From an uncultured Clostridia bacterium (GTDB lineage Bacteria; Bacillota; Clostridia; TANB77; CAG-508), in contig CALXVM010000006.1 of assembly GCA_944392105.1 (NCBI GenBank), forward strand, positions 1 through 64,000: a stretch of 64,000 nt of DNA, given 5' to 3'. Shown one piece after another: positions 1 to 8,946 of this stretch (the first letter of the stretch is position 1; each line of letters starts with the position of its first letter). The position numbers and the translations under genes are program-made. The notes below the pieces were generated by a model. It made no database searches. It was not told the DNA's origin and saw nothing but the letters and a program-made list of their open reading frames with translations.

Positions 1-348
1 AAACAATATCATTTTTGGTACTCTCTTTCAATATTTTATTTTCAATGTATGTGTGACATATCTATTTTAAACCTATAAATTTTTAAATTTCTTTAATTTT
101 ATTATAAATCTTACAATATACATTAGTTTTACAAACTATATTTTACTTTTACAATTTTCCATTTTATTATAAAAACAAATTTATTATTTTTATATATAAC
201 TGTATAAATACCTTTTTATTATCCTACATAATAATTCCATATTATTTCTTATGCAATCATTTATGCAAAACTGATATAAAACAAAATAAGCAGGGATAAC
301 TCCCTACCTATTTCTATGAATTCATAGATTCTATTAAATAAATATAAA
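1..348. other. Intergenic, AT-rich, no gene seen
   Basis: No credible reading frame on either strand. The right-hand part holds the probable terminator of the HU gene and, at 313-328, a perfect 16-bp palindrome (TCTATGAATTCATAGA) between the HU stop codon and that terminator. The rest is low-complexity AT sequence. Confidence 0.6.
290..307 (-). terminator. Probable terminator of the HU gene
   Basis: On the minus strand GTAGGGA and TCCCTGC form a 7-bp stem (one G-T pair) around a GTTA loop. A T-rich stretch (TTATTTTGTTTT) follows, about 40 nt after the HU stop codon. Confidence 0.55.
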
Positions 349-627
349 TTATTTTTTGTTTACTAAATCTTTTAAAGCTTTTCCTGCTTTGAATACAGGT
401 GCTTTAGATGCAGGTATTTTTATTTCTTCCTTAGTTTGTGGATTTCTACCTTTTCTAGCAGCTCTTTTTCTTACTTCGAAAGAACCAAATCCAACTAATT
501 GAATTTTATCTCCCTTAACTAATGATTCTGTTACAACATCTGTAAAAGCATTTAGTGATGCTTCAGCATCTTTTTTTGTTGCTCCTGTTTTAGCTGCTAT
601 AGCTGCTACTAAATCTGATTTGTTCAT
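349..627 (-). CDS. hup: HU-family DNA-binding protein
   Basis: Histone-like nucleoid protein that bends DNA as a dimer in the cytoplasm. At 92 residues it has the usual HU length. It starts [15 protein letters not shown] and carries the HU signature [18 protein letters not shown] around residues 46-63, the beta-arm that enters the minor groove, then a lysine-rich C-terminus. The start follows a strong AGGAGG ribosome binding site. It is monocistronic in appearance, with its own downstream hairpin. The family assignment is secure; whether it is the only HU in the genome cannot be told. Confidence 0.97.
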   Translation of the reverse strand: MNKSDLVAAIAAKTGATKKDAEASLNAFTDVVTESLVKGDKIQLVGFGSFEVRKRAARKGRNPQTKEEIKIPASKAPVFKAGKALKDLVNKK

Positions 628-795
628 CTTTCATTACCTCCTATAAGATTTTATATGTAGAATACTTGAGCAATATCTACTAGTATCATTATTCGCCATT
701 CTTGTATAAAATCCTTCTTTTTTTTCATTTTATTTTTTATCAAACCTTTTATTTTCTAGGGTTTTGTTTTATTATTTCTCTAAAATTCACTATTC

Positions 796-2436
796 TCAAG
801 CATTTTGCGTTTTTTCTTTTTGAAATTTATTTAAAAATTTACTTCCATAAGGAATCATATAAATTTCATTTTTTGAAAAAGTTTTTAAAATAATAATCAT
901 AATAGTATATACTATTATAGAAAATAACATTGTAATAATTAAAGACATGTTTGCATTAATAATGTTTGTTAGTGTAGTATATAAGACTTTTGAACTAATA
1001 GCCATTACAAGCACAGCAATTAATGGTTTTATTATAAATTTGTTTTTTTCAAACTTTATTCCTAATTTTTTCTTTAATATGGTTAATTCTATTGTTAAAA
1101 CAACTATATGACATATAACAGAAGAAAATGCTGCTCCTGCTGTACCTCCAAGTATAAATGTTTCGTTATTAATTGGTACTAAAATTAAATTAAGTACAAG
1201 TTTAACTATGCCTCCTATAGCTAAAGCAATTGCTGGAACAAAAACATTTCCAATACCATGTAGAGTAGCCCCTACTGTTTGCTCCATTAAAATAAAAATT
1301 ATTCCTAAACAACTTATTTGATATATAAATTCTCCTGTTGCGGCATTTGGAAACAATAACAACAATATTTGTTTTGCATATAAAATCATTCCTACCATGC
1401 ATGGCATTCCTATTAAAATACTAACCAAAAGAGAAAATTTTATACGCTTTTCTACTGTTTTTTTATCATTTTTTGCCATTGCCTTTGATATAGATGGAAC
1501 TAGTGCTGTTGCAAAAGCCATATTAAATGACATAGGAATTGTTACTAATGTTTCAACCTTTCCACTAAGTATACCATACTGTATCTTAGCACTTTCTTCT
1601 GTCATAATTTTTTTTAATCCCCTTACTACCGTCATAGAATCTATATTTCTGTTTAAGGCACCAAATATTGCACTTAATGACATTGGTATAGATACAAACA
1701 ATATTTGCTTTATTGTTCTTCGTATTCTAGTGGGCTTATAATTGACTGTATTTTTTATTTCGTTGGCTATTATAGGTCTTATTGTCCTATAGTAATTTAC
1801 TAAATACATAAAGCATGTAAAAGCAGATAAACTTGTAGCTAAATTTGCTCCAGCTGCCATTACTACTGTATCCATTCCGGAAATTATACTTAAAGCATTT
1901 ACTATTAATATTGTAAATAAAGTTTTAAATACTTGTTCTAAACTTTGAGATTTCGCTGTAACCGTTATATTTTCCCTTCCATTAAAATATCCTTTTATTA
2001 CAGCAATTACTGACACGAAAAATATAGATGGTGAAAGAGCTACAAGTGCCATTTCTGCTTCTGGTATTTGCAAAAATGTATTTGATATTGTATGAGCACC
2101 TAAAAACAATATCATTGAGCAACAAAAACCAATAAAAGAAAATGTTAATAATGCAATTTTAAAAATTTTGTGTGCTCCTCTATGGTCTCCTATTGCAACT
2201 CTTTCTGATACTAACTTAGATAATGCATTTGGAACTCCCATTGCAGAAATTGTAAGTAACAATGCATATACTTGAAACCCACTACTATAAATAGCATTGC
2301 CTTTGTCTCCAAAACCTTCTTTATTTGTTAAATATAACTTATATACTAACCCTAGCACTTTAACAAATACTTGTGATACCATTAATACAACAACACTTTT
2401 CATAAAGCTTTCTTTTTTTAATTTTTTTCTTTTCAT
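796..2436 (-). CDS. MOP-superfamily flippase, MurJ/SpoVB-like
   Basis: A 546-residue integral membrane protein with about 14 hydrophobic segments, of the polysaccharide biosynthesis / SpoVB / MurJ type in the MATE-like MOP superfamily. Such proteins flip undecaprenyl-linked wall precursors across the membrane. Supporting stretches are the N-terminal VFVKVLGLVYKLYLTN, the early GVPNALSKLVSE and ATALVPSISKAMAKND in the second half. The basic N-terminal tail follows an AAAGGAGAAAA ribosome binding site. It is divergent from the coupling-protein gene. Whether it is the vegetative MurJ, a sporulation SpoVB or a capsule flippase cannot be decided from this window. Confidence 0.85.
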   Translation of the reverse strand: MKRKKLKKESFMKSVVVLMVSQVFVKVLGLVYKLYLTNKEGFGDKGNAIYSSGFQVYALLLTISAMGVPNALSKLVSERVAIGDHRGAHKIFKIALLTFSFIGFCCSMILFLGAHTISNTFLQIPEAEMALVALSPSIFFVSVIAVIKGYFNGRENITVTAKSQSLEQVFKTLFTILIVNALSIISGMDTVVMAAGANLATSLSAFTCFMYLVNYYRTIRPIIANEIKNTVNYKPTRIRRTIKQILFVSIPMSLSAIFGALNRNIDSMTVVRGLKKIMTEESAKIQYGILSGKVETLVTIPMSFNMAFATALVPSISKAMAKNDKKTVEKRIKFSLLVSILIGMPCMVGMILYAKQILLLLFPNAATGEFIYQISCLGIIFILMEQTVGATLHGIGNVFVPAIALAIGGIVKLVLNLILVPINNETFILGGTAGAAFSSVICHIVVLTIELTILKKKLGIKFEKNKFIIKPLIAVLVMAISSKVLYTTLTNIINANMSLIITMLFSIIVYTIMIIILKTFSKNEIYMIPYGSKFLNKFQKEKTQNA

Positions 2437-2737
2437 TTTTCTCCTTTTATATCTTTATTTAAGTTATTTAATACTATTAAAATTCCTACGCAATTATGCA
2501 AAATAGTTTAAATACAACTAATTTCAAAGATATAAAAGGATTAATATTCACAAGTATTTTTCTTTCATCCTATAATAAAATTATCTATGAGTATTATTTA
2601 TTGCTTATTCATAAACAAATATACATAATTAATAACTGTAAATAGTTACAAATATGCATAAATTCAATAACTTTTTTTATAAAATCTATTGTATTTTTTG
2701 TCATTTTATAAGATAATATATATGTATAATAATAACG
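2437..2737. other. Divergent intergenic region
   Basis: AT-rich spacer between the minus-strand flippase gene and the plus-strand coupling-protein gene. Apart from the promoter-like elements at 2689-2717, nothing structured was seen. Confidence 0.5.
2689..2717 (+). promoter_or_regulatory. Putative promoter of the coupling-protein gene
   Basis: TTGTAT at 2689-2694 and GATAAT at 2712-2717 are separated by 17 bp. The predicted start of transcription is only about 14-20 nt before the TTG codon at 2738, leaving no room for a normal ribosome binding site. That leaves the translation start uncertain. Confidence 0.45.
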
Positions 2738-5110
2738 TTGAAAGCGGTGAATTATTTGAAAGTAATAGACAAATTTTTAAAATTTCTCAAAACAGATAGA
2801 AATACATTTGTAGCTTATATATTAGCATTAATATCTGCTTACATAATGATAGATAGAATTGTAGAAATGCTATTTATAATTTTTACAGGAGTTTCTTATT
2901 CTTATTGGGGTCCAATAGAATATACTTTATCATTTGCATGTATTGCATTTGCATTTTTTATTTCTTTTGGCTCTAAATTTGCTAAGAACGATAGAGATAA
3001 AATTAGAATATTCCATATATTCTGTATATCACTTTATATAGTAGCAATTTCCGCATGTGTACAATGGTTAAATCAAGCACTATGGCTTGGACTACTATCA
3101 CTTCCAAACTTTCCAGGATTAGTAAGTGAATTTCATAATTTATTCTTCCCTGCTTTAACAGCACTTGGTATTTATTTTCCGCTTACTACATTCTATAAGT
3201 TGTTTAAATGGTTAACATTTACAGTTGATGATAGTAAGGACACTGTAGATTCTATATGCGATTATGGTGGAATTAGTTTAGCTACAACTAGCAAAGACCA
3301 CGGAGTATATTCATGTGATGTTAAAATCTGTACCGATTCAGAAACAGGCGACAATGTAAAAATTCCAGAAATCAAAAGATTTGAGTCTTTACTTGCTGTA
3401 GGTGTTTCTGGTTCCGGAAAAACTTCTATGATATATGAACCAATGCTTGCTATAGATATTAATAAAAAATTCTTCTTCAAAGAAGTATCTAAAGAATTAG
3501 GTTTTACAGCATTAAAAACGAGAATAGCTACTTTAAATTGTCCATATGATAATGAATATATTAACAAAAACTTTAGCTTATCAATGCTTATACCTAATCC
3601 AGATAAAATAGATGTATATAAAAAATATATGAGCAAAATGATATTAGCTTCTAATGGAGAAAATATTATATACAGAGATTTAGGACTTACATATGTTTCT
3701 GCTGAGCCAGAATCAACAAGTAAAATTATAAAAATTATACAAAACTACAACTTACCTGTTAATATTGTAGACCCTGGTAGTAACGACTCAATTGGTATTA
3801 ATCCATTTGTATATAAAGACCCTATTAAAACAGGTATTGCAATTTCAAGTGTATTAAAAGGATTATTTGCATATCACAGACCAGATTTACAAATGGCATT
3901 TAGAGAAAATGCTGCTATACAAATTATAGAAAACTTATCTATACTACTTAAAGAAATGTATCCTAGACAAAATAATGGAGCATTACCTACATTAGAAGAT
4001 ATGCTTAACTTATTAAATGACTTTTCTTTAGTACAACAAATGACTGAGGAAATGAAGCAAATTCCAGAACTTGCTGAAAAGTATAGAATATTAATAAAAT
4101 ACTTAGAAAGTAACTTCTATGAAAATGGTATAGATGTACAAAGTACAAAACAATCTGTATTTACAGCATCTACAGAATTAGATAACTTGTTAAGATACCC
4201 AGGTGTAAAAAATGTATTATGCAACAGAAATAATAATATAGATTTTGACAAAGCTTTATCAGAAGGGCAATTAACTATAGTTTGTACAAGAAGAGGAGAC
4301 TTAGGGGCAACAGCACATAAAGCATTTGGTTTATTCTTTTTACTATTAATGCAACAGTCTGTTTTAGCAAGACCAGGAAATGATAATACAAGAATACCTC
4401 ATTTCTTATATATAGACGACTTTCCAGACTTTGTATGTAAAGCTATTGAACCTGTATATACACTTTATAGAAAATACAAAGTTGCAACAGTATTAGACTC
4501 ACAAAACTTGTCTCAATTAGAAGGTTCTATGGGAGATTCTGGAGCTAAGAAAATGAAAGAAACAATTTTAGCTAACTGTGTTAATAAAGTTATATTTGGT
4601 AACGCACTTCCAGAAGACATTGACTGGTGGCAAAAAGAAATGCAAGACAAGAGAGAGTGGACTTGGAGTAGTACCATGGATGGAAGTAAAAATGAATATG
4701 ATCCAAAAATGAGTGGTATAAAATATGCTTGGATTCCAAACTATTCTGCTGGTAAAATTAAGTCATTAAAAGGAAAGCAAATTATATATAAAGTTAAAGC
4801 AACTAATGGAAAAAGCAACGTTGGTAAAGGTAACTTAGACTTTATAGACCCTAAATATAAAGCTCCAAAGAGCATTAAAAAATACGATTTCTTAAAATAT
4901 ACAACCGGTATTTCAGATGCAGAAAAGGCTAAACAATTATTTGAAAAAGCTAAAGGAAACTTTGAAGCAGTAACAAAATTAAATGATGTTTACACAACAG
5001 ATGATGAATTCGATCCAATTCAAACTAACACTAAAAATTCAAGTTTCTTATTTAATAATGATGATGCTATAATTGTTAACTTTAAAAAGAAAGATAAAAA
5101 GGAAGAATAG
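2738..5110 (+). CDS. VirD4/TraG-like type IV coupling ATPase, orphan
   Basis: A 790-residue membrane-anchored P-loop ATPase of the type IV secretion coupling-protein class, which feeds DNA or protein into a conjugation channel. Four hydrophobic segments lie within residues 1-155. Walker A is GVSGSGKTS at 222-230, and Walker B-like LYIDDF is at about 557-562, followed by TVLDSQNLSQLEG, which resembles the VirD4 sensor region. The acidic, lysine-rich C-terminus could be a substrate or partner contact. The start is uncertain: TTG at 2738 has no Shine-Dalgarno, and in-frame GTG 2747 and TTG 2756 are alternatives. No relaxase, VirB4 or integrase lies nearby. The specific system it serves is unknown. 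Confidence 0.8.
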   Translation: MKAVNYLKVIDKFLKFLKTDRNTFVAYILALISAYIMIDRIVEMLFIIFTGVSYSYWGPIEYTLSFACIAFAFFISFGSKFAKNDRDKIRIFHIFCISLYIVAISACVQWLNQALWLGLLSLPNFPGLVSEFHNLFFPALTALGIYFPLTTFYKLFKWLTFTVDDSKDTVDSICDYGGISLATTSKDHGVYSCDVKICTDSETGDNVKIPEIKRFESLLAVGVSGSGKTSMIYEPMLAIDINKKFFFKEVSKELGFTALKTRIATLNCPYDNEYINKNFSLSMLIPNPDKIDVYKKYMSKMILASNGENIIYRDLGLTYVSAEPESTSKIIKIIQNYNLPVNIVDPGSNDSIGINPFVYKDPIKTGIAISSVLKGLFAYHRPDLQMAFRENAAIQIIENLSILLKEMYPRQNNGALPTLEDMLNLLNDFSLVQQMTEEMKQIPELAEKYRILIKYLESNFYENGIDVQSTKQSVFTASTELDNLLRYPGVKNVLCNRNNNIDFDKALSEGQLTIVCTRRGDLGATAHKAFGLFFLLLMQQSVLARPGNDNTRIPHFLYIDDFPDFVCKAIEPVYTLYRKYKVATVLDSQNLSQLEGSMGDSGAKKMKETILANCVNKVIFGNALPEDIDWWQKEMQDKREWTWSSTMDGSKNEYDPKMSGIKYAWIPNYSAGKIKSLKGKQIIYKVKATNGKSNVGKGNLDFIDPKYKAPKSIKKYDFLKYTTGISDAEKAKQLFEKAKGNFEAVTKLNDVYTTDDEFDPIQTNTKNSSFLFNNDDAIIVNFKKKDKKEE

Positions 5111-5120
5111 TATAATAAAT

Positions 5121-5155
5121 AAAAATGGTGGCTATATATAGTAGTCACCATTTTT
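5121..5155 (+). terminator. Rho-independent terminator
   Basis: AAAAATGGTGGCT pairs with AGTCACCATTTTT (one G-T pair) around a short AT loop, 11 nt after the coupling-protein stop codon. The 3' arm ends in a T run. The A/T tails on both sides mean it could also act for the convergent gene. Confidence 0.8.
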
Positions 5156-5299
5156 CTATTATAATTAGAGTATATAGAATAATTTGTGTAAAATATAAAG
5201 TTTATACAAACTTTCCGATATGTTCATTAGCCAAATAAAAAAGAACCTTTATTATAACACCTAAAAATAGTGTTTAACAAAAGTCCTCCTCCTTTATTC

Positions 5300-6241
5300 T
5301 TATATTCCTAACAACTTAACTTCCACATCTTGCATTCTATATTTTCCGCTTGCTTCGTCTATTTTAAATTCAACCAAAGTTTTAGATAAAGTTTCCTCAT
5401 TTTGTCTTAAATCTGTAGTAAAATATAATTTTATATTTGATATTTCTACATGATTTAGTACGATTGTTTTAAAAGTTTCTGCCATGTGTCTTTCATCTTC
5501 ACAAACTATAATTAACTGAGGCAAGCTCATATATCCAGAATCACCAACTTGAAAGTTTTCGTAAAAGTCTTTATAAAGTTTCATCTTGTCTACAAGCTTC
5601 TTTTCCCATTCATCTTCTCTTCTTATAATTTCAAAAACAAATTCTATGGATTTATTATTTTTAGTTAATTTTACGCTTCCTCCTGTTGCCTTAAATTGCT
5701 TTCCATTTTGTTTTGCTGTAAAAGAAGGCTTTGGTGTATATGAGTCAAATGCAGATACTTTTCTTAAATAAGCAATAATTACTTGATTACCAGCCAATCT
5801 TTTCTTTACCATTGCAACTGGTTTAGTGTTATCTGTTGGTTGCCATTTACAATCTATTCCTCTAGAGTTAAGTAAATATTTGCCCATTTTTTCTAGAGAA
5901 TATATTCTATATACTCCCTTTCCATCTTTGCAATCAAAATAATATCTAGTTAAAATCTTAGATTTTGTCAATTGCTCTAATTTATTGTTTAGTTTATCTT
6001 GTGACTCAATTTCAACATGTTCCCATTCAAGCATTTGAAATATTTGTCTTGATGTCATAAATTCAAATTTGTTTACTAATTCCAATATTTTAAAATGTAA
6101 GTCATTTATATGTCCCACATTAATTTTATGGATAATTTGGTTCATAGAAACATATCCATCTTTTCCATCAAATACTTTTATTTCACCAGGTCTTATTGCA
6201 AATGGTGATACTGTAGCTTTTATTTCTTTATCTTCTACCAT
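5300..6241 (-). CDS. Replication-relaxation-like winged-helix protein
   Basis: A 313-residue cytoplasmic protein. Residues about 45-105 look like a winged helix (ILELVNKFEFMTSRQIFQML, then LEQLTKSKILTRYYFD). They are followed by a mixed alpha/beta domain with FVFEIIRREDEWEKKLVDKM and PQLIIVCEDERHM. This order resembles the Replic_Relax type families found in Gram-positive plasmids and conjugative elements. The gene converges on the orphan coupling ATPase, which fits a shared conjugation-related origin. No catalytic motif is recognised. The family call rests on memory of the fold pattern, and the function is unknown. Confidence 0.55.
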   Translation of the reverse strand: MVEDKEIKATVSPFAIRPGEIKVFDGKDGYVSMNQIIHKINVGHINDLHFKILELVNKFEFMTSRQIFQMLEWEHVEIESQDKLNNKLEQLTKSKILTRYYFDCKDGKGVYRIYSLEKMGKYLLNSRGIDCKWQPTDNTKPVAMVKKRLAGNQVIIAYLRKVSAFDSYTPKPSFTAKQNGKQFKATGGSVKLTKNNKSIEFVFEIIRREDEWEKKLVDKMKLYKDFYENFQVGDSGYMSLPQLIIVCEDERHMAETFKTIVLNHVEISNIKLYFTTDLRQNEETLSKTLVEFKIDEASGKYRMQDVEVKLLGI

Positions 6242-6286
6242 TTTGCCCTCCTTAACTTTTTCTTCTATATTTTAACACATTATTTA

Positions 6287-7021
6287 TTATATGTCCAATA
6301 ATGATTTTATTTCATTTGGTTTTAAATATCTCCATGTGCCTAATCTTAAATCTTTTACAGAAATATTACCTATTTTTGTTCTATGAAGTGCTAAGACTTT
6401 TCTTCCTATAGCCTCACACATTTTTCTTACTTCTCTATTTTTTCCTTCATGTATTATAATTTCTACTCGTGAAAGATCTTTTTCTTTATCTATTCTAAGA
6501 ATTTTTACCTTTGCCTTTCCTGTAACATAATTTTCTATTTGAACACCATTTTTTAATTGCTCTATTTCTTCGTCTGTTACTTGTCCTTTTAGAGTAACAT
6601 TATATGTTTTTTCTACTTCGTATTTTGGATGTGTTATTTTATAAATAAAATCCCCATCATTGCTTAATATTATAGCCCCTGATGTATACATATCAAGTCT
6701 ACCTACAGGCAATACTTTTTCTTTTACATTAACTAAATCTAAAACTGTATTTCTATTAAATTGGTCTCTTGTAGTAGTTACATATCCAATTGGTTTATTT
6801 AAAAGAATATACACTTTTTTACCAGCTATATTAGATATCTTTTTGCCATCTACTTCTACTATGTCTTTATTTGGATCTATTTTAGTTCCTAGCTCCATTA
6901 TAATATTTCCATTTACTTTTATTCTTCCAGATGTAATATACTCTTCTGCTTTTCTTCTTGAGCAAATTCCTTGGTTTGCAATAAATTTTTGTAATCTTTC
7001 TTCTTCCAAATTTTCCTCCAT
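6287..7021 (-). CDS. rluB: rRNA pseudouridine synthase, RsuA/RluB family
   Basis: A 244-residue RNA-modifying enzyme that converts uridine to pseudouridine in rRNA. It has an N-terminal S4 RNA-binding domain (LQKFIANQGICSRRKAEEYI, residues 9-28). The catalytic motif of the family follows: VLPVGRLDMYTSGAIILSND, with the active Asp in GRLD. NREVRKM near the C-terminus is also typical. In Clostridia and bacilli this family is usually the large-subunit RluB enzyme, but RsuA cannot be excluded by eye. It lies upstream of the winged-helix gene with a 45-nt gap and could be co-transcribed with it. Confidence 0.92.
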   Translation of the reverse strand: MEENLEEERLQKFIANQGICSRRKAEEYITSGRIKVNGNIIMELGTKIDPNKDIVEVDGKKISNIAGKKVYILLNKPIGYVTTTRDQFNRNTVLDLVNVKEKVLPVGRLDMYTSGAIILSNDGDFIYKITHPKYEVEKTYNVTLKGQVTDEEIEQLKNGVQIENYVTGKAKVKILRIDKEKDLSRVEIIIHEGKNREVRKMCEAIGRKVLALHRTKIGNISVKDLRLGTWRYLKPNEIKSLLDI

Positions 7022-7198
7022 TTATTTTATTTAATTTAATATAATTTAGTTTTTATTTGCACGTTTATAATTTTCTCTTTGCATCTAAATATAAGATTTT
7101 AATATATTACTTTGTATAATATTAAAATATATAACCCTAAGAATTCTGTTAAATTTAATAACTTTAACTTAATTTAATTATTTTAATAAAATTTATAA

Positions 7199-8170
7199 TT
7201 AATTTTCTTTACTGTTTAATTCTTCTAGCACTTTATTAAAATATTCTGGTAAAGGTGCTTCAAAATGCATCTTTTCGCCCGTAACTGGATGATTAAATTC
7301 CAATTCTTTTGCATGTAACATTTGCCCTTCTATTCCAAAATCGTTTTTTCCATTTGAGTATACAGTATCTCCAACAACAGGATATCCTATATGTGCCATA
7401 TGTACTCTTATTTGATGTGTTCTACCTGTATCTATTTTGACTTGTATGTACGTATATTTGTTGTATCTTTTTAATACTTTAAAATGTGTTACCGCTTCTT
7501 TTCCATTTTTATCTACAGCCATTTTTTTTCTATCTTTTGTGCTTCTTCCTATTGGCATATTTATTGTTGCCTCATTTTCTGAAATAACGCCTTTTACTAA
7601 TGCCACATATATTTTTCTAACTTCTCTATTTTTTATTTGCTCTGACAAATTTATATGTGACCTGTCGTTTTTGGCAATAACTAGTAATCCTGATGTGTCT
7701 TTATCTATTCTATGTACAATTCCTGGTCTTATTTCCCCTCCTATGCCAGAAAGACTATCTCCACAATGTGCCATTATAGCATTTACTAATGTTCCGTCTG
7801 GATTGCCATTTCCAGGGTGTACTACCATCCCTTTGGGTTTATTTACAACTAAAATGTCATTATCTTCGTATATAATATCTAATGGTATATTTTGTTTCTT
7901 TAATCCGCTTTCTTCTGGCTCTGGAATTTTTACTAATATTTTATCTCCTGCCTGAACTTTATAAGACTCTTTTTCTTCTTTATTATTTACTAATATGTTT
8001 CCACTTTTTATTAACTTTTGCACCATACTTCTAGATAGTTCTACCATATTATTAGCTACATATGCATCTAATCTTACTCCAGAATCTGCTACTATTAATT
8101 CTTTTGATAAAACATTTTTTATGTTAGTATTTACTTTTTCGTTACTGTTTTTAATATCACTATTTTTCAA
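7199..8170 (-). CDS. rluD: RluD-family 23S rRNA pseudouridine synthase
   Basis: A 323-residue pseudouridine synthase of the RluA/RluC/RluD family. An S4-like domain (RLDAYVANNMVELSRSMVQKLI, about residues 33-54) precedes the synthase domain. That domain has NKPKGMVVHPGNGN and the catalytic HRIDKDTSGLLVIAK (Asp of HRID, near residue 155). DTGRTHQIRVHMA is the further conserved block. The pairing of this enzyme with lspA immediately upstream is standard in Firmicutes and supports the call. The N-terminal 25 residues are poorly conserved, so the exact start could be slightly later. Confidence 0.93.
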   Translation of the reverse strand: MKNSDIKNSNEKVNTNIKNVLSKELIVADSGVRLDAYVANNMVELSRSMVQKLIKSGNILVNNKEEKESYKVQAGDKILVKIPEPEESGLKKQNIPLDIIYEDNDILVVNKPKGMVVHPGNGNPDGTLVNAIMAHCGDSLSGIGGEIRPGIVHRIDKDTSGLLVIAKNDRSHINLSEQIKNREVRKIYVALVKGVISENEATINMPIGRSTKDRKKMAVDKNGKEAVTHFKVLKRYNKYTYIQVKIDTGRTHQIRVHMAHIGYPVVGDTVYSNGKNDFGIEGQMLHAKELEFNHPVTGEKMHFEAPLPEYFNKVLEELNSKEN

Positions 8171-8293
8171 TTATTATTCTCTTCTTTCTATCTCGTTTTT
8201 ATATAGCTTTTTATTCGCTTAAAGTATATTTATATATTCTCGCTCTATATTCTTTCTTTATAGCTAGATTATCTTTTCTAGTCACATCTTTTT

Positions 8294-8929
8294 TTATTTT
8301 TTTCCATTGTCTGGACCTTTACTGTTATTTTCTATTCCATCATTTTTATTTAAATTACTATGCTTTTCTCTGTTTTTTCTTAAAGCATTTTGTTTTTTCT
8401 CTATTTTTTCTTTAAGTAATTTGTTTTTATTAATTTTCTCTTTTCTTTCCTTTAATTGCTCAGACGTAAGTATTGCTGCCGAAAATGCAAATAATATCCA
8501 TCCAACAACAATACATATATCTGCGAAATTAAATTTAGGAAAACTAACTAATGGCGATATATCTATAAAATTTACTACTTCTCCTCTAAATATTCTGTCA
8601 ATTAAATTGCTAATTCCCCCTGCTAATATAAAAGATAATGCCACGCTAGCTTTAACATCTACTTTTTCTCTATTTACTATTAAAAACCTTATTAATAAAA
8701 ATATAACAATAATGTTTATTAGTAGAAATGTACTTGCATCAGAGCCTATTTGCAAAGCCCCTCCGGTATTTTTTACATAAGTAAAGTTTAGAACACCTTT
8801 TATAATCTCTATACTCCCATTATTTGTAATAGATATTGCAAATATTTTTATAAGTTGGTCTATTATTATTATTAAAAGAATAAATATTATTGTTAATTTT
8901 GACCTTGTTATGAAATGTTTTTTATCCAT
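8294..8929 (-). CDS. lspA: Lipoprotein signal peptidase II with basic tail
   Basis: Membrane aspartyl protease that removes signal peptides from prolipoproteins. Four transmembrane segments are visible. The two catalytic-site blocks are present: NTGGALQIG and, later, GGISNLIDRIFRGEVVNFIDI, which carries the conserved Asp residues. At 211 residues it is about 50 longer than usual. The excess is a highly charged tail after residue 155 (KERKEKINKNKLLKEKIEKK), probably cytoplasmic. It precedes rluD, the usual order. The function is secure; the role of the tail is unknown. Confidence 0.95.
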   Translation of the reverse strand: MDKKHFITRSKLTIIFILLIIIIDQLIKIFAISITNNGSIEIIKGVLNFTYVKNTGGALQIGSDASTFLLINIIVIFLLIRFLIVNREKVDVKASVALSFILAGGISNLIDRIFRGEVVNFIDISPLVSFPKFNFADICIVVGWILFAFSAAILTSEQLKERKEKINKNKLLKEKIEKKQNALRKNREKHSNLNKNDGIENNSKGPDNGKK

Positions 8930-8946
8930 ATTTCCTCATTTCAAAT

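Noticed and set aside
796-2506. Plus-strand frames opposite the flippase gene
   Set aside because: They are shadows of a well-supported membrane protein on the other strand, with no ribosome binding sites or family matches.
2738-6241. A complete integrative conjugative element
   Set aside because: No integrase, relaxase, VirB4, att repeats or cargo genes. Flanks are ordinary housekeeping genes.
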